Of a stretch of DNA of 15,241 nt, positions 13,056 through 15,241 are shown one piece after another. Under the pieces are notes generated by a model, which saw only the letters and a list, made by a program, of their open reading frames with translations, made no database searches and was not told the origin of the DNA. How positions within the stretch are numbered: position 1 is the first letter of the stretch; the number at the start of each line of letters is the position of its first letter. Source of the DNA: Acidaminococcaceae bacterium (GTDB taxonomy: Bacteria; Bacillota; Negativicutes; Acidaminococcales; Acidaminococcaceae). Both the position numbers and the translations under genes were made by a program. The DNA is taken from NCBI GenBank assembly GCA_022653215.1, contig JALCSJ010000034.1:1-15241 (forward strand). The letters are read 5' to 3'.

Positions 13056-13808
13056 ATGAAAAACTCCAAATCCACAACTCCCTTAGTAAATTCCGTGCTT
13101 CATGCTACAAAAATTTTAGAATTATACGCTGCTCAAAAAGAAGAATATCTTAGTCTCGCTCAAATAAGCAGCGCCCTAGCCATGCACAAAACCACTGTTT
13201 TTAGGATTCTGCGTACTCTCCAATCCGTGGGATGGATTGAGCAATCAGCCGAAAGCAGAAATTACCGTCTGGGCAATAGTATTCATTTGGTAGCTTCCGC
13301 TGTTTCGGTCCACCAAACTTATCGCAATATTATTTATAATGAAATGCAAAAGCTTTCTGCGCAATTTAACGAAACGGTTATCCTTTCTGCCATTACCGAC
13401 AAAACCGGCATTTGTATTGATTTGGTTAAAACGAAACATCGCCTAGCCTTAGCTACAGAAAGCGGCTATATTGTTCCTTTAGATGCAGGGGCTACCGGAA
13501 AAGTCCTACTGGCTGCCCAATCTTTGAAAAAACAAAAAGAAATTTTAGCCCAATACAATACTAGAAAGCAGCAAACCCTAAAAAATCAGTTAGAACTTAT
13601 TGCCAGCCAAGGCTATGCATTTTCAGAAAGTGAAGTAGAAATAGGTGTGGCTGCATTGGCAGTCCCACTGCCTTTAGAAGATGCTGCTTATGTGTTAAGC
13701 ATTTCCGGCCCCAGTGTGAGACTTAAGCAGCTTAACTACAAACTTCTTCTCCATGCACTGCAAAATTCTGTTTTAAATATTCAACGCAAATGCGCGAACT
13801 TAGCATAG
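13056..13808 (+). CDS. IclR-family transcriptional regulator
   Basis: The 250-residue protein has an N-terminal winged helix-turn-helix (about residues 15-75: HATKILELYA, SLAQISSALAMHKTTVFRILRTLQSVGWIEQ in two parts) followed by an IclR effector domain. The latter shows the family pattern DAGATGKVLLA, and near the end GVAALAVPLP and LSISGPS. An ATG twelve bases upstream (13044) overlaps the GAGGT Shine-Dalgarno itself, so the ATG at 13056 with a 5-base spacer is preferred; the longer form would be 254 residues. The gene diverges from the ureohydrolase gene, and related dyads lie in the shared intergenic region. It probably represses that gene, and perhaps itself, until an unknown small molecule binds. 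It ends at a strong terminator. Confidence 0.92.
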   Translation: MKNSKSTTPLVNSVLHATKILELYAAQKEEYLSLAQISSALAMHKTTVFRILRTLQSVGWIEQSAESRNYRLGNSIHLVASAVSVHQTYRNIIYNEMQKLSAQFNETVILSAITDKTGICIDLVKTKHRLALATESGYIVPLDAGATGKVLLAAQSLKKQKEILAQYNTRKQQTLKNQLELIASQGYAFSESEVEIGVAALAVPLPLEDAAYVLSISGPSVRLKQLNYKLLLHALQNSVLNIQRKCANLA

Positions 13809-13820
13809 AAAAAGACAGCC

Positions 13821-13874
13821 AAAAGGCCTAGGGGACGATTTCCTCATAAGAGGAAATCCCCTAGGCCTTTTTTT
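13821..13874. terminator. Strong bidirectional terminator between iclR and glmS
   Basis: The arms AAAAGGCCTAGGGG (13821-13834) and CCCCTAGGCCTTTT (13858-13871) pair perfectly. They enclose a second stem ATTTCCTC/GAGGAAAT with an ATAA loop, and a 3-base bulge separates the two stems. A T-run follows on the plus strand and T-rich sequence on the minus strand, so it can end both the iclR and glmS transcripts. Confidence 0.9.
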
Positions 13875-13911
13875 GTATATACAAATAATAACTTACTTAA
13901 AGAGTTACTTC

Positions 13912-15241
13912 TTATTCTACTGTTACAGATTTTGCCAGGTTACGAGGTTTATCTACATCACAACCACGTGTTAAGGCTGCATAATAAGCTAAAAGCTGCA
14001 AGGGTACTACAGACAGAATAGGTGTCAAATCCGGGTCAGCTTTAGGAATATAAATAACGCTGTCCGCATGCTGAGCTAATTTCTTATCGCCCTCTACGCC
14101 TATACCGATAACCATGGCATCTCTTGCTTTAACTTCCTGCAAATTGCTGATGGTCTTTTCATAAACATGAGGTTGTGTAGCCAAAACAATAACAGGCACA
14201 CCAACCACAATAAGAGCTAATGTACCGTGTTTTAATTCACCGGCAGCATAAGCTTCTGCATGAATATAAGAAATTTCCTTCAGTTTCAAAGCCCCTTCTA
14301 AAGCAACAGCATAGTCTAAGCTTCTACCCAGGAAAAAGGCATCTTCGCAGCTGCCGTATTGAGTGGCAAACACTTTAATCTGGTCTACATTTTCTAATTC
14401 TTTATGAATCTGCTCAGGCAATTCTTTTAGCCCTGCCACCAAAGTCTTCATACGTTCAGGAGTAATCTTGCCACGTAAGTCAGCTACATAAAGAGATAAC
14501 AACAGCATAACAACTAATTGAGTCGTATAGGCCTTGGTTGACGCTACAGCGATTTCCGGGCCGGCATAGGTATAAACCACCTGGTCTGCGGCTCTTGCTA
14601 TAGATGAGCCAACCACGTTGGTTACAGCCATAGTTCTGGCTCCCAGTCTCTTAGCTTCCTTCAAAGCTTCCAAAGTGTCACTGGTTTCACCGGACTGGCT
14701 GATAACCATGCATAAACAACTGCTGTCCACAATAGGATTACGATAACGGAATTCGCTGGCAATATCTACTTCTACAGGAATTCTGGCCAGTTGTTCCAGA
14801 TAATACTTGCCGACAATACCTGCATGATAAGCTGTGCCGCAGGCTACGATAAAAATCTTGCTGATATTTTTGAAATCATCAGCGGTCCAATTCAGTTCAT
14901 CAAATTTAACACCATCATCATTTTTCTTTACTCGTCCGGTCAATGTATCCCGGACTGCTTTAGGCTGATCATAAATCTCTTTTAGCATAAAGTGAGCAAA
15001 ACCGCCTTTTTCAGCAGCTTCTGCTTTCCAGTTAACTACATAAACTTTTTTGCTGATGGGGGTGCCATTAATATCTTGAATCCAAACCTTGTCTTTTGTC
15101 ACTGTAGCAATTTCTCCGTCATTCATAATAAATGTACGACGGGTTTTAGCTATAATGGCCGGAATATCGGAAGCAATAAAGTTCTCTCCCTCACCTAAAC
15201 CAATAATTAACGGATTGTTCTTCTTAGAACAGATAATCTTA
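13912..15241 (-). CDS. glmS: Glutamine-fructose-6-phosphate aminotransferase (isomerising), partial, N-terminus outside window
   Basis: Makes glucosamine-6-phosphate from fructose-6-phosphate and glutamine, the entry to peptidoglycan amino-sugar synthesis. The frame stays open upstream of the internal Met at 15126 to the window edge; that extension reads IIGLGEGENFIASDIPAI, part of the glutaminase-domain end. The visible 442 residues therefore cover the linker and both sugar-isomerase (SIS) domains. Key motifs are VACGTAYHAG and SQSGETSDTLEAL in the first SIS domain, and the C-terminus DKPRNLAKSVTVE is complete and typical. The catalytic N-terminal Cys of the glutaminase domain, and any glmS ribozyme in the leader, would lie to the right of this window. 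No link to histidine metabolism is seen. Confidence 0.97.
   Translation of the reverse strand, partial: KIICSKKNNPLIIGLGEGENFIASDIPAIIAKTRRTFIMNDGEIATVTKDKVWIQDINGTPISKKVYVVNWKAEAAEKGGFAHFMLKEIYDQPKAVRDTLTGRVKKNDDGVKFDELNWTADDFKNISKIFIVACGTAYHAGIVGKYYLEQLARIPVEVDIASEFRYRNPIVDSSCLCMVISQSGETSDTLEALKEAKRLGARTMAVTNVVGSSIARAADQVVYTYAGPEIAVASTKAYTTQLVVMLLLSLYVADLRGKITPERMKTLVAGLKELPEQIHKELENVDQIKVFATQYGSCEDAFFLGRSLDYAVALEGALKLKEISYIHAEAYAAGELKHGTLALIVVGVPVIVLATQPHVYEKTISNLQEVKARDAMVIGIGVEGDKKLAQHADSVIYIPKADPDLTPILSVVPLQLLAYYAALTRGCDVDKPRNLAKSVTVE

Noticed and set aside
15124..15126. Methionine codon as the start of a 404-residue glmS product
   Set aside because: The frame is open further upstream to the window edge and encodes conserved GlmS sequence, so this is an internal methionine.

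Overview
The window looks like a chromosomal segment of an anaerobic, low-to-moderate G+C member of the Firmicutes/Bacillota. Long-form urocanate hydratase, stand-alone FtcD and FchA, an NhaC-type transporter inside the hut operon, reversible formate-THF ligase and a FolT-type ECF component together fit an amino-acid fermenter, perhaps a member of the Negativicutes. That taxonomic guess is inference from gene content only. Almost all of the DNA is coding and no gene-free stretch exceeds about 140 bases. I saw no mobile elements, CRISPR arrays, tRNA or rRNA genes.

Positions 8442 to 1 (minus strand) form a complete histidine-degradation operon. The order is urocanate hydratase (hutU), imidazolonepropionase (hutI), glutamate formimidoyltransferase (ftcD), formimino-THF cyclodeaminase (fchA), histidine ammonia-lyase (hutH) and an NhaC/YuiF-type transporter (probable histidine carrier). 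A strong intrinsic terminator/attenuator follows, and then a DapF-fold cofactor-independent racemase, cut by the window edge just after its second catalytic cysteine. In this operon the best substrate guess for the racemase is histidine, which would give a route from D-histidine into (or out of) the Hut pathway. A LysR-type regulator (8579-9502, plus) is transcribed divergently from hutU and is the likely operon regulator.

Positions 12921 to 9579 (minus strand) hold a ureohydrolase-family gene, fhs (formate-THF ligase) and folT (folate ECF S component). fhs and folT fit the hut operon functionally. FtcD and FchA place the formimino carbon of histidine on tetrahydrofolate as methenyl-THF. Fhs running in reverse can recover ATP and formate after a cyclohydrolase step, and FolT would supply folate. 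The ureohydrolase has its own divergent IclR-type regulator (13056-13808, plus). The region between them contains a near-consensus promoter surrounded by three related operator-like dyads. The enzyme has non-canonical residues at two active-site positions (Cys in GGDCS; Asn where a His-Gly is usual), so its substrate is uncertain.

The right end (13912-15241, minus) is the C-terminal two thirds of glmS, glucosamine-6-phosphate synthase, an ordinary housekeeping gene. It is separated from iclR by a strong bidirectional terminator. The main points for follow-up are the racemase in the hut operon, the hairpin directly in front of it, and the atypical ureohydrolase with its operator array.
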